Positions 20,775 to 28,985 of a stretch of 64,000 nt of DNA are shown here, piece after piece. This stretch comes from Chloroflexota bacterium (GTDB taxonomy: Bacteria; Chloroflexota; Dehalococcoidia; Bin125). Each line of letters starts with the position of its first letter. Position 1 is the stretch's first letter. The translations under genes were made by a program, and so were the position numbers. The stretch lies in NCBI GenBank assembly GCA_028873865.1, contig JAPPNI010000015.1, positions 62,001-126,000 of the forward strand, written 5' to 3'. Below the pieces are notes generated by a model that saw only the letters and a list, made by a program, of their open reading frames with translations, had not been told where the DNA came from and made no database searches.

Positions 20775-21128
20775 ATGCCAAACCAATTCCACTACCGAGC
20801 CCACATCGACCGCCTCTGGCGACAATCCGGCGACCACAACCCGGGCTACATCCGCGTCAAGGCGCTCGGGACGCTGGTCCGCGACCTCTACGCGCCGACT
20901 GAGCGAGCCCGGCTCAACCACCAGCTCTACTTCGCCACCGACCCCTACGACGTCGCCTGCCACAAGCTCCGCGACCTCTACGACGGACCTCACACCTCCC
21001 CCGCCGGGGGAGGCGCCCCGCAAGGGGCGGAGGGGGGCGCCCCCGAGGCGCCCCCTGGCTTTGACCAGGGGCGCGGTCCCGTTCCCCTGGACGAAGACAC
21101 CCCCGAGGAAGACGACGACCCCTTGTAG
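20775..21128 (+). CDS. hypothetical protein, 117 residues, with hairpin-encoded linker
   Basis: Small protein of unknown function. The ATG at 20775 is chosen because aaggag lies 8 bases upstream and because the frame before it is unconserved-looking and overlaps the promoter. Residues 1-75 look like a compact helical domain (AHIDRLWRQSGDHNPGYIRV, LVRDLYAPTERARLNHQ, DPYDVACHKLRDLYDG). From about residue 76 the sequence becomes a Gly/Pro/Ala-rich linker and then an acidic tail (DEDTPEEDDDPL). The linker is encoded by four consecutive hairpins. No family is recognised. It is monocistronic, with a T-rich tract after the stop. Confidence 0.6.
   Translation: MPNQFHYRAHIDRLWRQSGDHNPGYIRVKALGTLVRDLYAPTERARLNHQLYFATDPYDVACHKLRDLYDGPHTSPAGGGAPQGAEGGAPEAPPGFDQGRGPVPLDEDTPEEDDDPL
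20995..21071 (+). repeat. array of four back-to-back hairpins inside a coding region
   Basis: Four perfect hairpins follow one another with almost no spacer. H1 is 20995-21013 (8-bp stem CCTCCCCC, loop GCC). H2 is 21014-21029 (6-bp stem CGCCCC, loop GCAA). H3 is 21033-21055 (9-bp stem GGGGGCGCC, loop CCCGA). H4 is 21052-21071 (7-bp stem CCCCTGG, loop CTTTGA). They lie within the frame of the 117-residue protein and encode its low-complexity linker. This looks like a palindromic element inserted in frame, or an RNA with a function of its own. Confidence 0.75.
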
Positions 21129-21150
21129 TCGGGCCGACCGCCACTCGCCG

Positions 21151-21161
21151 TTTTTTTCTTT
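21151..21161 (+). terminator. T-rich tract after the orphan small gene
   Basis: Seven consecutive T, one C and further T residues occur 22 bp after the stop codon at 21128. The preceding GTCGGGCCGAC and CGG...CCG pairs could form a weak stem, so this is a candidate intrinsic terminator. The stem is poor and the strong hairpins lie further upstream, inside the gene. Confidence 0.4.
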
Positions 21162-21221
21162 TCCGGGGCCAACCGACTCCCGGCTTCGCCATGCCCGTAA
21201 CGGCGAAGTCCGAAACCCGAC

Positions 21222-22172
21222 CTAGCGCTGGTGGACCAGCCGCTCACCCGGAATCGGCGACCGCGCATGAACCACGTAGTCGCTCCGGATCGAGCCGATG
21301 TACAGGTCGCACATATCCTCGCCGCCCCAGCTCACATTGGTCGGCGCCTGCATGATCTCGCCCTCAAGGTCCTCGATCATCGTCACCACCTCGAACTGAG
21401 GAGTGATCGCGACCACCTTGTTCGACATCGGCAGCGTCACCCACAGGTTGCCCTCCTGGTCGAACCCGCAGCCGTCGGTCAGGCCCAGCTCCCCTCGCTG
21501 CTCCGCCGTCAACGGACGCATCGCCGCCAGGTCCGCAACCGTCTTGCCCAGCTGCGGCCCATACACCTCCGGCTCCCCCAGCGAGCCGTCGGAGTTGATC
21601 GCATAGCGCAGAACATGACAGCCGGTCGTCGAGCACACGTACGCATGCTCCTCACGCGGGTCAAGGGTGATCCCGTTGGCGAACTCGATCTCCGTCGCCA
21701 GCATCGTCAGCGAACCGTCCGTCTCGATCCGGAACAGAAAGCCGTCAGGCTCGCCCGAGAACGCATCGCCGCCCGAGCGCGAGGTCGAGTGCGTCACCCA
21801 GATCCGCCCCTGCGAGTCAACATGCGGATAGTTGGAAGCAACCAGCGGAATGCCGTCGATCTGATCGGCCAGGATCTCGATCTCGCCCGTATCAACGTCG
21901 AGGCGCTGAACCGGCCCGGAGCCGCCGTCGCCCTCCAGTCCGCCTACGTTGGCGATGATGATCCGCCCCGCCGTGTCCATGTTGTTGCCGTTCGGCGATC
22001 CACCGGCGTTGCCGACCCGGTTCAGCGTCCCGTCGGGCAAAGCCTCCGCCGCAGCCGAAGCCTGGTCGGACATCCAGACCCGGCCGTCGCGCGAGACAAC
22101 GACATCCTCGGGCCGCTGAACGCCGACCCCCACCTTGCTCAGTTGGTCCTTGCGAATCGGAGTCAGAGGCAT
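21222..22172 (-). CDS. SMP-30/gluconolactonase-like protein
   Basis: Six-bladed beta-propeller of the SMP-30/gluconolaconase/LRE family, 316 residues. Blade repeats are visible as RPEDVVVSRDGRVWMSD, YPHVDSQGRIWVTHS, EFANGITLDPREEHAYV and GLTDGCGFDQEGNLWVTLP. Conserved metal-binding positions (a Glu near the start, Asn in ANGITL and Asp in the last blade) are plausible. Lactone hydrolysis is typical of the family; the actual substrate is unknown. It starts 12 bp after the esterase stop, so the two hydrolases probably form one catabolic unit. Confidence 0.82.
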   Translation of the reverse strand: MPLTPIRKDQLSKVGVGVQRPEDVVVSRDGRVWMSDQASAAAEALPDGTLNRVGNAGGSPNGNNMDTAGRIIIANVGGLEGDGGSGPVQRLDVDTGEIEILADQIDGIPLVASNYPHVDSQGRIWVTHSTSRSGGDAFSGEPDGFLFRIETDGSLTMLATEIEFANGITLDPREEHAYVCSTTGCHVLRYAINSDGSLGEPEVYGPQLGKTVADLAAMRPLTAEQRGELGLTDGCGFDQEGNLWVTLPMSNKVVAITPQFEVVTMIEDLEGEIMQAPTNVSWGGEDMCDLYIGSIRSDYVVHARSPIPGERLVHQR

Positions 22173-22184
22173 GATGGAACCTTC

Positions 22185-23711
22185 CTACGAAATGACTTCG
22201 TCCCAGACGCCGACTTCGGGTCCGCGCCAGTCGTGCTCGACTCTCGGGTTGTCCCCGAGAACCTGGATCGGCTTCGCCTCCGCATCCCACGCCGGAGCGT
22301 CGACGCCGTCGCCGGCCGGGCTGCCCGTCTTGGCAAAGTTCAGCCACGTGTCCATCGTCAGCTCGGCGAACGCGTCCGCGACAGGACCACTGCCGCAGAA
22401 CTCCGGAGCGCTGGCGTGCGTACCGAAGACGAACGGCAGCTCCAGCGCGTGGCAGGAACCCAGCGCCCCGTTCATGCCCGGCGACTTCCAGTCGAACAGG
22501 TACGCATAGGTCGGCGCGCGCGATGTCTGCGCGTCGGCGAGCCGCAGACCGGGGACGCGCAGCATGATGTCTCCGATCGCCGCCACGAAGATCTCGTCGG
22601 GCGAGTCGTCCTCACCCCGCTCGCGCCGTGCCGCCCGATAGGTGCCATACGCGGAGCCCGCATCGGGGTGCATCATCCCGAACATCGCGGTCACCGCTTC
22701 CTCGGACATCGGCTCGGCCGGCCCCGCAGCGGCGAGCAGCTTCAGCTCCTCGTCGAGCGATCCGACCAGCGTGGCCACGCCGTCGGCGGAGCCATTGCGA
22801 ATGTGGTCAATTGGCAAAGACGAGAGAAACGCGCCGTCAATGACCGGCTGGAAGGGCATCTGCGGGGTCGGAGACGCGCCGGCTTCGGCCATGTCGCCCG
22901 AGGACTCCGCGCTGGCGATCGGATCGACGGCTACCGAGGCCGCCAGGATGTCAGCCGGGTCGGCCGCCATCAGCGCATCCACATCCTCCGGGTCGACGCC
23001 GAGCGCCTCGCAGAACTTGAACGCCGTCGCGTTGGTCTCCTCCGCGCTGAGCGCGTTGTGCCCGGCGCCGCTCTGCGGGATCGCCTTCTGGAACAGTCCG
23101 GCCGACTCCGGCGATGCCATCAGCGAAGCCACGCTCATTCCGCCGGCCGACTCGCCGAAGATCGTCACATTGCCCGGGTCACCGCCGAAGTTGGCTATGT
23201 TCGCCTGCACCCACTGCAAGGCAGCGACCTGGTCGCGCATACCGAAGTTGGTCTCGCCCAGCGCCGGCAGGTTGAGGAAGCCCAGCGCGCCCAGGCGGTA
23301 GTTGATCGTGACGATCACAACGTCGCCCCGCGAGGCGAGGTTCGCGCCGTCGTAGTAGTCCTCGCTGCCCGAACCGATTGTGAACGCCCCGCCATGAATC
23401 CAGATCATGACTGGCCGTGCGCCGTCCAGGCCGGGTGTCCAGACGTTGAGGTAAAGGCAATCTTCGCTCTGCAGCTGCGGCGGATCGGACACCGGCAGCA
23501 GTGCCTCCAGCATCTCGTTGGGTGCCTGCAGCGAGATCGGCCCGAACGACTTGGCCTCGCGCACGCCGTCCCACGGCTCGATAGGTCGCGGAGCCTTGAA
23601 GCGAAGCTCCCCGACGGGCGGCGCGGCGAATGGCACCCCGCGGAAGACGCAGAGTCCATGCTCCTCGGTGCCCTCAATCTGACCGGCTGCGGTGTCGGCG
23701 ATGGCGCTCAT
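22185..23711 (-). CDS. type B carboxylesterase
   Basis: Alpha/beta-hydrolase carboxylesterase of 508 residues. The start at 23711 has a GAGGAG box about 7 bases upstream; an ATG five codons earlier is less likely. Features are FRGVPFAAPPVGELRFKAP, the EDCLYLNVWTP signature, the oxyanion region IWIHGGAFTIGSG and the nucleophile elbow FGESAGGMS with Ser188. The acid and His are expected in SLDEELKLL and SCHALELPFVFG. No signal peptide is visible. It forms an operon with the SMP-30 protein, consistent with sequential ester and lactone hydrolysis. Confidence 0.9.
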   Translation of the reverse strand: MSAIADTAAGQIEGTEEHGLCVFRGVPFAAPPVGELRFKAPRPIEPWDGVREAKSFGPISLQAPNEMLEALLPVSDPPQLQSEDCLYLNVWTPGLDGARPVMIWIHGGAFTIGSGSEDYYDGANLASRGDVVIVTINYRLGALGFLNLPALGETNFGMRDQVAALQWVQANIANFGGDPGNVTIFGESAGGMSVASLMASPESAGLFQKAIPQSGAGHNALSAEETNATAFKFCEALGVDPEDVDALMAADPADILAASVAVDPIASAESSGDMAEAGASPTPQMPFQPVIDGAFLSSLPIDHIRNGSADGVATLVGSLDEELKLLAAAGPAEPMSEEAVTAMFGMMHPDAGSAYGTYRAARRERGEDDSPDEIFVAAIGDIMLRVPGLRLADAQTSRAPTYAYLFDWKSPGMNGALGSCHALELPFVFGTHASAPEFCGSGPVADAFAELTMDTWLNFAKTGSPAGDGVDAPAWDAEAKPIQVLGDNPRVEHDWRGPEVGVWDEVIS

Positions 23712-23822
23712 GTCTGCTCTCCTCACTCACGCATCAAATCGAAACGAGGCTACAACTTCCTGCCACAAAGAGAGCCCGGATCGGTCATCCCGCCTCAAGC
23801 GCCGGGTATCGGACCATCTCAG

Positions 23823-24512
23823 TCAGGAGTAGATGAAGTCGTCCGCGCCCGGACAGCGATCAAACAGCACGCACTCACCGCACTTCGGCCGCTGCTTGTG
23901 GCACACGCGACGCCCGTGGCGGATCAGCGTGACATGGAAGTCGTAGTACTTGTCGGCCGGGAGTTGGGCCTCAAGCATGTCATGTGCAGGAATGGCAGCG
24001 ACCTTCGAGCCAATCAGCCCAAGCCGTTGCGCAACGCGGTGCACATGGGTGTCAACCGGCAGAGCTGGCCGCCCCAGGGAGAACAGCAGTACGCAGGCCG
24101 CCGTCTTGGGTCCCACGCCGGGCAGCTCGGTCAGCCACGCTTTGGCCTCATCGATCGGCATGTCTTCCAGCCGCGAGGCGTCCCAGTCGGGACCCAGCCG
24201 CTCACGCAGCATCGTCAGCAGCGCCTGCATCCGTGGAGCCTTGGTTCTGGCCAGACCGCCCGGCCTGATCGTCTCCTCCAACTCCTCAACCGGAGCTTCC
24301 AGCACGGAGTCCCAGTCCAGATATCGCTTCAGAAGCTGCTGAAAGGCCCGTCCCGAGTTGGTGTCCGAGGTGTTCTGAGAGAGCAGGGTGAGCACCAGCT
24401 CAGTAACCGGATCATTGGTCGCCCGCCAGGGAGTGAGCGGAGCTTCACGGATCAGCCGATTGATGATCGCAGTAGGACGAAGAGGTCTGGGAGTACGGCG
24501 TCGGCGTGGCAT
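23823..24512 (-). CDS. nth: endonuclease III-like DNA glycosylase
   Basis: HhH-GPD base-excision enzyme of 229 residues acting on oxidised pyrimidines. The helix-hairpin-helix LPGVGPKTAACVLLFSLG carries the catalytic Lys136, and VDTHVHRVAQRLGL carries the catalytic Asp154. The C-terminal iron-sulfur loop has C204, C211, C214 and C220 (C-x6-C-x2-C-x5-C). All key residues are present, so a bifunctional glycosylase/lyase is expected. Its start lies 5 bp after a small membrane-protein gene. Confidence 0.93.
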   Translation of the reverse strand: MPRRRRTPRPLRPTAIINRLIREAPLTPWRATNDPVTELVLTLLSQNTSDTNSGRAFQQLLKRYLDWDSVLEAPVEELEETIRPGGLARTKAPRMQALLTMLRERLGPDWDASRLEDMPIDEAKAWLTELPGVGPKTAACVLLFSLGRPALPVDTHVHRVAQRLGLIGSKVAAIPAHDMLEAQLPADKYYDFHVTLIRHGRRVCHKQRPKCGECVLFDRCPGADDFIYS

Positions 24513-24517
24513 GCGGC

Positions 24518-24757
24518 TTACTCGGTGGCGTACGAGAGATAAAAGATGATCAGCCCAATCACTGCGAGCACAGCTCCAATCAGAAAGCCGACTAGGCCTG
24601 AGACTAAGCCTGAATAGCCTAGGAACCTCGTGGTCAGCACTCCCACTGCTCCAGAGGCGAGCGGGACGCCGAGAACAATCAAGGCTGCGAAGACGAAGAT
24701 TCCTATCCCTTGTCCGTTCAACACGGGCCAGGCGGCGATCACAGACGGGTCTATCAT
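24518..24757 (-). CDS. small two-helix membrane protein
   Basis: Predicted 79-residue membrane protein from the ATG at 24757 (MIDPSVIAAWP), preceded by GGGAGCG. An alternative ATG at 24838 would add 27 residues that come from a repeated segment. Two hydrophobic stretches are seen: IGIFVFAALIVLGVPLASGA and LVSGLVGFLIGAVLAVIGLI. No family is recognised. A second, similarly organised small gene lies just upstream and both follow a copy of the same 60-bp repeat, so they may be tandem paralogues. Confidence 0.55.
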   Translation of the reverse strand: MIDPSVIAAWPVLNGQGIGIFVFAALIVLGVPLASGAVGVLTTRFLGYSGLVSGLVGFLIGAVLAVIGLIIFYLSYATE

Positions 24758-24762
24758 GCGAG

Positions 24763-24822
24763 CGCTCCCGATGCCAACGGCGTTGTTCTGTGGAGTCTCA
24801 CACCTGTGGTCGGTCGGAGCGG
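24763..24822 (-). repeat. 60-bp imperfect repeat, copy 1
   Basis: This segment matches 25087-25146 at 51 of 60 positions in the same orientation. It lies directly upstream of the small membrane gene starting at 24757. On the minus strand it contains CAACGCCGTTG, a short palindrome, and its ends (CCGCTCCGA and TCGGGAGCG) can pair. It is translatable as DHRCETPQNNAVGIGS. Confidence 0.7.
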
Positions 24823-24856
24823 CATAGGTGATCGACATCCGCGCGACATCAGCTCA

Positions 24857-25045
24857 TCACCCTACCCAGATTAGGTATAGCCAGGTGACAAGAAGCGGGA
24901 GCAATCCCGAGATCACAAAGCCGACCCACAACGATTTGCCGAGGCGAAACGCAATCAACGCCCCAACGACGCCCGCGACAAGCGGAATGACGATCAAGAA
25001 CATTTCCCAATGCCGAGTCACGATCACATCTGGGACGTGATCCAA
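24857..25045 (-). CDS. small two-helix membrane protein
   Basis: Predicted 62-residue membrane protein starting at a TTG (25045) with GGAG about 11 bases upstream; an ATG at 25003 gives a shorter form without the polar N-terminus. Hydrophobic segments are MFLIVIPLVAGVVGALIAF and LWVGFVISGLLPLLVTWLYLI. The N-terminus DHVPDVI weakly resembles MIDPSVI of the neighbouring small protein. The function is unknown and start choice is uncertain. Confidence 0.45.
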   Translation of the reverse strand: MDHVPDVIVTRHWEMFLIVIPLVAGVVGALIAFRLGKSLWVGFVISGLLPLLVTWLYLIWVG

Positions 25046-25086
25046 GACGAGTCGGCTCCAGTTCAGGTCCAGGGCTTCCGTGCAGC

Positions 25087-25146
25087 CGCTCCCGACGTCA
25101 ACGGCGTTGTTCCGCAGGGTCTCACACCTGCAGTCGCTCGGAGCGG
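25087..25146 (-). repeat. 60-bp imperfect repeat, copy 2
   Basis: Second copy of the element at 24763-24822. It lies between the geranylgeranyl reductase stop (25173) and the small membrane gene at 25045. In the frame of that gene it reads DCRCETLRNNAVDVGS, 11 of about 18 residues shared with copy 1, but no standard start codon opens this frame upstream of 25045. Copy 2 can also fold GCAGG...CCTGC; copy 1 cannot. Confidence 0.7.
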
Positions 25147-25172
25147 ATTGGGCTGAGGGTGTCGGCGTGGCA

Positions 25173-26342
25173 TCACGCGTGTCCGCTCAGGGTTCGAGTG
25201 ATTGCTCCGGAAAAGGGCAGGAAGGAAAGCTCGTGAGCATAGGTGGAGTCGCCGCGCATGACTCGGAAGAAGGCTCGCCAGAGGTAGTTGACGTACTTCG
25301 ACACAGCCAGCGCCAGCCAGGGCCAGGTCGTGACGCACCAGTAGTAGAGGCGGGAGATGGTGCGGGCGGCGTCGAGCTCGGGCTGGATGTACCGGTTGAC
25401 GGCACGTGTGTAGATAGTCGCTGCTTCGTCGCCATTCAGCACTGCGTCGGCGGCCAGGTTGGCGGAGTGGACGGCGTACGCGATCCCTTCGGCCGTGAAC
25501 TCGTCGGCCAGTCCGACCGCATCCCCGAGCAACAGCACGCGTCCCTTGGCGACCGGTTCACGCTCGGAGCGCCGATAACGGATCGGGTGTCCCTGCACGT
25601 TGATCACCTCGGCGTCCGCGAGTCCTAGGCGGCCCAGGTACCGGTCGGTCTGCTTGCGGATCGAACGCCCCCGCTGGGGCGCCATCACGACTCCAACGGA
25701 GAGCTTCCCCTCCTTGGGGAAGACCCAGCCGTACCCCCACGGTCGATAGCCAACGTCGACATTGGCAGCCTGATGCCAGTGCTCCAGCGCCATGGTGGGC
25801 GCATCGACCTCGACCTCGTAGGCCGCGCTCCGGGTCGACGCGGATGGGATGCCGAGCCAGCGAGCCGCGGGTCCAGTCGCGCCGTCGCAGGCGAGGATAT
25901 GACGCCCGCGAACCATCCCGGCCGGAGTCTCGACTGCGTAGCAGCCCGCCTCCTCGATGATCGATTGGACAGGCGTCGCATCTCGGACAGTCGCGCCGGC
26001 CTCGGATGCGAGATCCGTCAGGAACCCGTCGAAACGGTCCCGCATCACCATCCAGGCGAGCGGCCGTTTCGACGTCTTGCGGAACTGGTGACGTCCGAAG
26101 CGCGAGATGTCGATCGTCTCGACGTAGCCCTCGCTGACCGGCGAGATATCAACATGGTCGAGCAACTGAAGCGTCCGTGCCGGCACTCCGCCACCGCACG
26201 CCTTGTAGCGGGGCAACGACTGCTTCTCCAACAGCAGCGTCGACGCGCCCGCGTCGCTCAGCCGCCGGGCAGCGGTCGCGCCCGCCGGTCCCGCCCCAAT
26301 CACCACGACATCCCATGTCTGAAGAACATTGCCCGACATCAT
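25173..26342 (-). CDS. geranylgeranyl reductase family FAD-dependent oxidoreductase
   Basis: Flavoprotein of 389 residues that reduces isoprenoid double bonds in characterised relatives. It has the dinucleotide motif VVVIGAGPAGATAARRLSDAG, the family-specific PRYKACGGGVPARTL with its conserved Cys, the GYGWVFPKEGKLSVGVV motif and the GDAVGLADEFTAEGI FAD-binding box. Hydrophobic residues near the C-terminus (WPWLALAVSKYVNYLW) suggest membrane contact. In a hopanoid and isoprenoid producer it may act on a polyprenyl chain or quinone side chain. It is divergent from the acyl-CoA dehydrogenase gene. Confidence 0.88.
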   Translation of the reverse strand: MMSGNVLQTWDVVVIGAGPAGATAARRLSDAGASTLLLEKQSLPRYKACGGGVPARTLQLLDHVDISPVSEGYVETIDISRFGRHQFRKTSKRPLAWMVMRDRFDGFLTDLASEAGATVRDATPVQSIIEEAGCYAVETPAGMVRGRHILACDGATGPAARWLGIPSASTRSAAYEVEVDAPTMALEHWHQAANVDVGYRPWGYGWVFPKEGKLSVGVVMAPQRGRSIRKQTDRYLGRLGLADAEVINVQGHPIRYRRSEREPVAKGRVLLLGDAVGLADEFTAEGIAYAVHSANLAADAVLNGDEAATIYTRAVNRYIQPELDAARTISRLYYWCVTTWPWLALAVSKYVNYLWRAFFRVMRGDSTYAHELSFLPFSGAITRTLSGHA

Positions 26343-26437
26343 CGAGCAGCGTACCGCCGCTTCCCAGATGATTGTCTATACTTTGTGCGCCTGCGAGCAG
26401 GTCGTAGGTTGGTGTGCAGGAGCCCGAGGAGCCGACA

Positions 26438-27616
26438 GTGGACTATCAATTCACCGAATCCGACAACGCCTTTCGTTCCGAGGTGGTGAACTTCATCGAC
26501 GACAACTGGGTGCCGGCGTCCGCATCGGACGACAACCCCGACGCCGGCTTTGAGGCCGAGCGCGCCTTCGAAAAGCGCGCCGCGTCCAAGGGCTGGCTGA
26601 CGATGGCCTGGCCGGAGGAGTACGGCGGCCGCGGCGCGAGCCACATCCAGCAGATGATCTACCGCGAGGAAGCCGCCTACCGCGGAGCGCCCGGCTCGGG
26701 CGGCCAGGGCATCTCGATGGTTGGCCCCTGTCTGATGCTGCATGGCACAGAGGCGCAGCGGCAGGAGCACCTGCCGCGGATCGCCAACGCCGACTCGTAC
26801 TGGGCGCAGGGCTTCTCGGAGCCCGGCAACGGCTCCGACCTGGCCGGCCTACAGACCCGCGCCGTGCGCGATGGCGACGACTTCGTCATCAACGGACAGA
26901 AGATCTGGACGTCGGGTGCGCAGCACGCCGATTGGATCCACGTGCTCACGCGCACCGACCCCGAAGCGCCCAAGCACCGCGGCATCTCCTACTTCCTGCT
27001 CGACATGAACACGCCGGGCATCGAAGTGCGACCGCTGATCAACATGCTCGACGAGCACAGCTTCAACGAGGTCTACTTCACCGACGTGCGCGTGCCCGCC
27101 TCGAACATGATGGGCGAGTACAACCGCGGCTGGTACGTCGCGGCGACGCTGCTCGACTTCGAACGCTCGGGCGTGGCCTGGTCAGCGACGTCGCGCAAGA
27201 GTGTCGAGCTGATGACCGAATACGCGTCCGAGCGAGCAGGACGCCGTGGCGGCTCGAAGCTGATCGACGACCCGGGCGTCCGTAACGGCCTCGCCAACCT
27301 GATGATCGAGTCCGAGATCTCCAAGCTGATCTCCTACCGGGTGGTCTGGATGCAGTCGCAGGAACTCGTCCCCAACCACGAGGCTTCCATGTCGAAGATG
27401 TTCGGCTCCGAGCTCGGCCAGCGAGTCGCCCGATTCGGAGTCAACATGATGGGCTTGCACTCGCAGCGCATCGACCCCGAGGACCCGGGCGCCCCGATCG
27501 CTGCAAGAATCGGCCGAGCCTACATGTCGACCGTGCCCAGCACGATCGCAGCCGGCACCTCCGAGATCCAACGAAACATCATCGCCACGAGAGGTCTACA
27601 ACTGCCGCGTCAGTAG
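26438..27616 (+). CDS. acyl-CoA dehydrogenase
   Basis: FAD-dependent dehydrogenase of 392 residues. The GTG at 26438 is chosen because GAGGAG lies 6 bases upstream; codons before it extend the frame without support. Typical segments are MAWPEEYGGRGAS, YWAQGFSEPGNGSDLAGLQT (substrate and FAD region), NGQKIWTSGAQHADW, and the C-terminal TIAAGTSEIQRNIIATRGL. It belongs to the broad acyl-CoA dehydrogenase group that includes sterol and aromatic acyl-CoA users. A TATACT hexamer at 26377-26382 could be its -10 box. Confidence 0.92.
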   Translation: MDYQFTESDNAFRSEVVNFIDDNWVPASASDDNPDAGFEAERAFEKRAASKGWLTMAWPEEYGGRGASHIQQMIYREEAAYRGAPGSGGQGISMVGPCLMLHGTEAQRQEHLPRIANADSYWAQGFSEPGNGSDLAGLQTRAVRDGDDFVINGQKIWTSGAQHADWIHVLTRTDPEAPKHRGISYFLLDMNTPGIEVRPLINMLDEHSFNEVYFTDVRVPASNMMGEYNRGWYVAATLLDFERSGVAWSATSRKSVELMTEYASERAGRRGGSKLIDDPGVRNGLANLMIESEISKLISYRVVWMQSQELVPNHEASMSKMFGSELGQRVARFGVNMMGLHSQRIDPEDPGAPIAARIGRAYMSTVPSTIAAGTSEIQRNIIATRGLQLPRQ

Positions 27617-27624
27617 GAACGGTC

Positions 27625-28122
27625 TCAGTCTGAGCGCGCGCCCCGGAGCAGATCGTTAACGTGCTCACGCACGTGGCCAACGGCGACGCCCTCGAGCACA
27701 TCCAGCAACGTCCCCTCGACGCCTCCGGCTGAGCGGGTCGGCTGTTTGAGCAACTCCTCGTCGGTGGCACGGATCGCATCGATCGTCTCGGCCCGGTTGC
27801 GGCGAAACTCGGTCAGCAGTTGCTCGACCGGTTGGTCGTCCCGGCGCGCAACTTGCTTCGCGTTGTAGGCGTCCATGTCGAAGCCGGCGCCTCCGCCCTG
27901 GGGGACATCCTCACCGCCGGCGCGTTGCTCGGCCCGCTCGATCAGGCGCGGGTAGGTCCACTCGATGGCGGCAATGTGCGCGAGGAGTTGGCGGGCGTTC
28001 CAGCCCTGCTCGTAGACGCCGCGTTCGAATGCCTCGGCGGGCAGTTGAGCGACCGCCTCCTGGAACTCCTCGCTGTCCTGTTGCAGCGCGGCGATCAGAT
28101 CTTCGCGGCTGGAGATCGTCAT
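27625..28122 (-). CDS. DinB-superfamily protein
   Basis: Four-helix-bundle protein of 165 residues. The start at 28122 overlaps the SDR stop (ATGA); further upstream codons lie in the SDR gene. The DinB/maleylpyruvate isomerase-like features are GWNARQLLAHIAAIEWTYPRL with His49 and the C-terminal GHVREHVNDLL histidines, which would complete a metal site. Relatives are thiol-dependent transferases or damage-inducible proteins of unknown role. It is the last gene of the hpnG-hpnA-SDR operon. Confidence 0.75.
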   Translation of the reverse strand: MTISSREDLIAALQQDSEEFQEAVAQLPAEAFERGVYEQGWNARQLLAHIAAIEWTYPRLIERAEQRAGGEDVPQGGGAGFDMDAYNAKQVARRDDQPVEQLLTEFRRNRAETIDAIRATDEELLKQPTRSAGGVEGTLLDVLEGVAVGHVREHVNDLLRGARSD

Positions 28123-28985
28123 GAGGCCGGCCATTCCGCTCCGGTGATCTCGTTGGACAGCTCCCAGAGACGTTCGGCCGCCTGACGGTCGCTCGCTTGC
28201 GGCTGCTGCTGTGTGCGGGTGTGACGATCGAAGTACTCGCCGGCGTCGGCGCGTCGGTCTGACTCGGCGACCAGCTCGATGACCGGCGCTGCGCCCTGCT
28301 CGGGACTGCGCAGCAGTGGTCGCAGGAGCTTGAGGCCCGCCCGAAGGGGGGCGGGAAAGTTCTGCGCGAAGTTGGTTGCCACAACGCCGGGGTGGACCGA
28401 GAAGGTCGCCAGCCCGAGGTCGCGCGTGCGTCGGTGAAGTTCGTTGGTGAAGAGAATGTTGGCCAGCTTGGTCGCGCAATACGGCCGGATCCCGCCCCAG
28501 TAGTGCTCGAAGCTGAGGTCGTCCAGCGGCATCGCCTCGACCCGCTCGTACACCCGCGAGCTGACGTTGACGACGCGCGCATCGTCCGACTCGAGCAGCG
28601 TCGGCAGCAGCAGCGAGGTGAGGAGGACGGGTGAGAGGTGATTCGTCTGCATCATTGTCTCATGGCCGTCAGCGGTGAGCGTTCGGTCATTGAGTGTGAG
28701 CCCGGCGTTGTTGACCAGGACGTCGAGCCGACCAGTGCGCTCCAGTAGCTCATCAGCGGCCCGTCGGACTGAGGCAAACGAGGTAAGGTCCAGTTCCAGC
28801 AGTTCGACCGCGATCGAACCGCTGTCACGCTGAATCTGAGACACCGCTGCCTGTCCTCGCTCGACCGAACGGGCCGCCGCGAATACCTGCCAGCCGCGAC
28901 GGGCAAGCTCGGTCGCGGCGGCCTTGCCGATGCCGCTGTTGGCTCCCGTGATCAGGACCACAGGAGGTGTTGATTGTTCGTTCAT
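28119..28985 (-). CDS. short-chain dehydrogenase/reductase
   Basis: Classical SDR of 288 residues resembling retinol dehydrogenase-type members. The NAD(P) motif is TGANSGIG (13-20), the NNAG motif is VLVNNAGLTLND, and the catalytic residues are Ser142/143, Tyr169 and Lys173 in YCATK. It overlaps hpnA by one base (TGATG) and the DinB gene by four. Co-transcription with hpnG and hpnA suggests a role in hopanoid side-chain modification, such as redox of the ribosyl-derived chain; this is inference. Confidence 0.88.
   Translation of the reverse strand: MNEQSTPPVVLITGANSGIGKAAATELARRGWQVFAAARSVERGQAAVSQIQRDSGSIAVELLELDLTSFASVRRAADELLERTGRLDVLVNNAGLTLNDRTLTADGHETMMQTNHLSPVLLTSLLLPTLLESDDARVVNVSSRVYERVEAMPLDDLSFEHYWGGIRPYCATKLANILFTNELHRRTRDLGLATFSVHPGVVATNFAQNFPAPLRAGLKLLRPLLRSPEQGAAPVIELVAESDRRADAGEYFDRHTRTQQQPQASDRQAAERLWELSNEITGAEWPAS

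Noticed and set aside
21231..24542. A very long plus-strand open frame spanning three minus-strand genes
   Set aside because: It is the complement of the SMP-30, esterase and endonuclease III genes, Arg/His/Pro-rich without any family motif. High GC content makes such antisense frames long.
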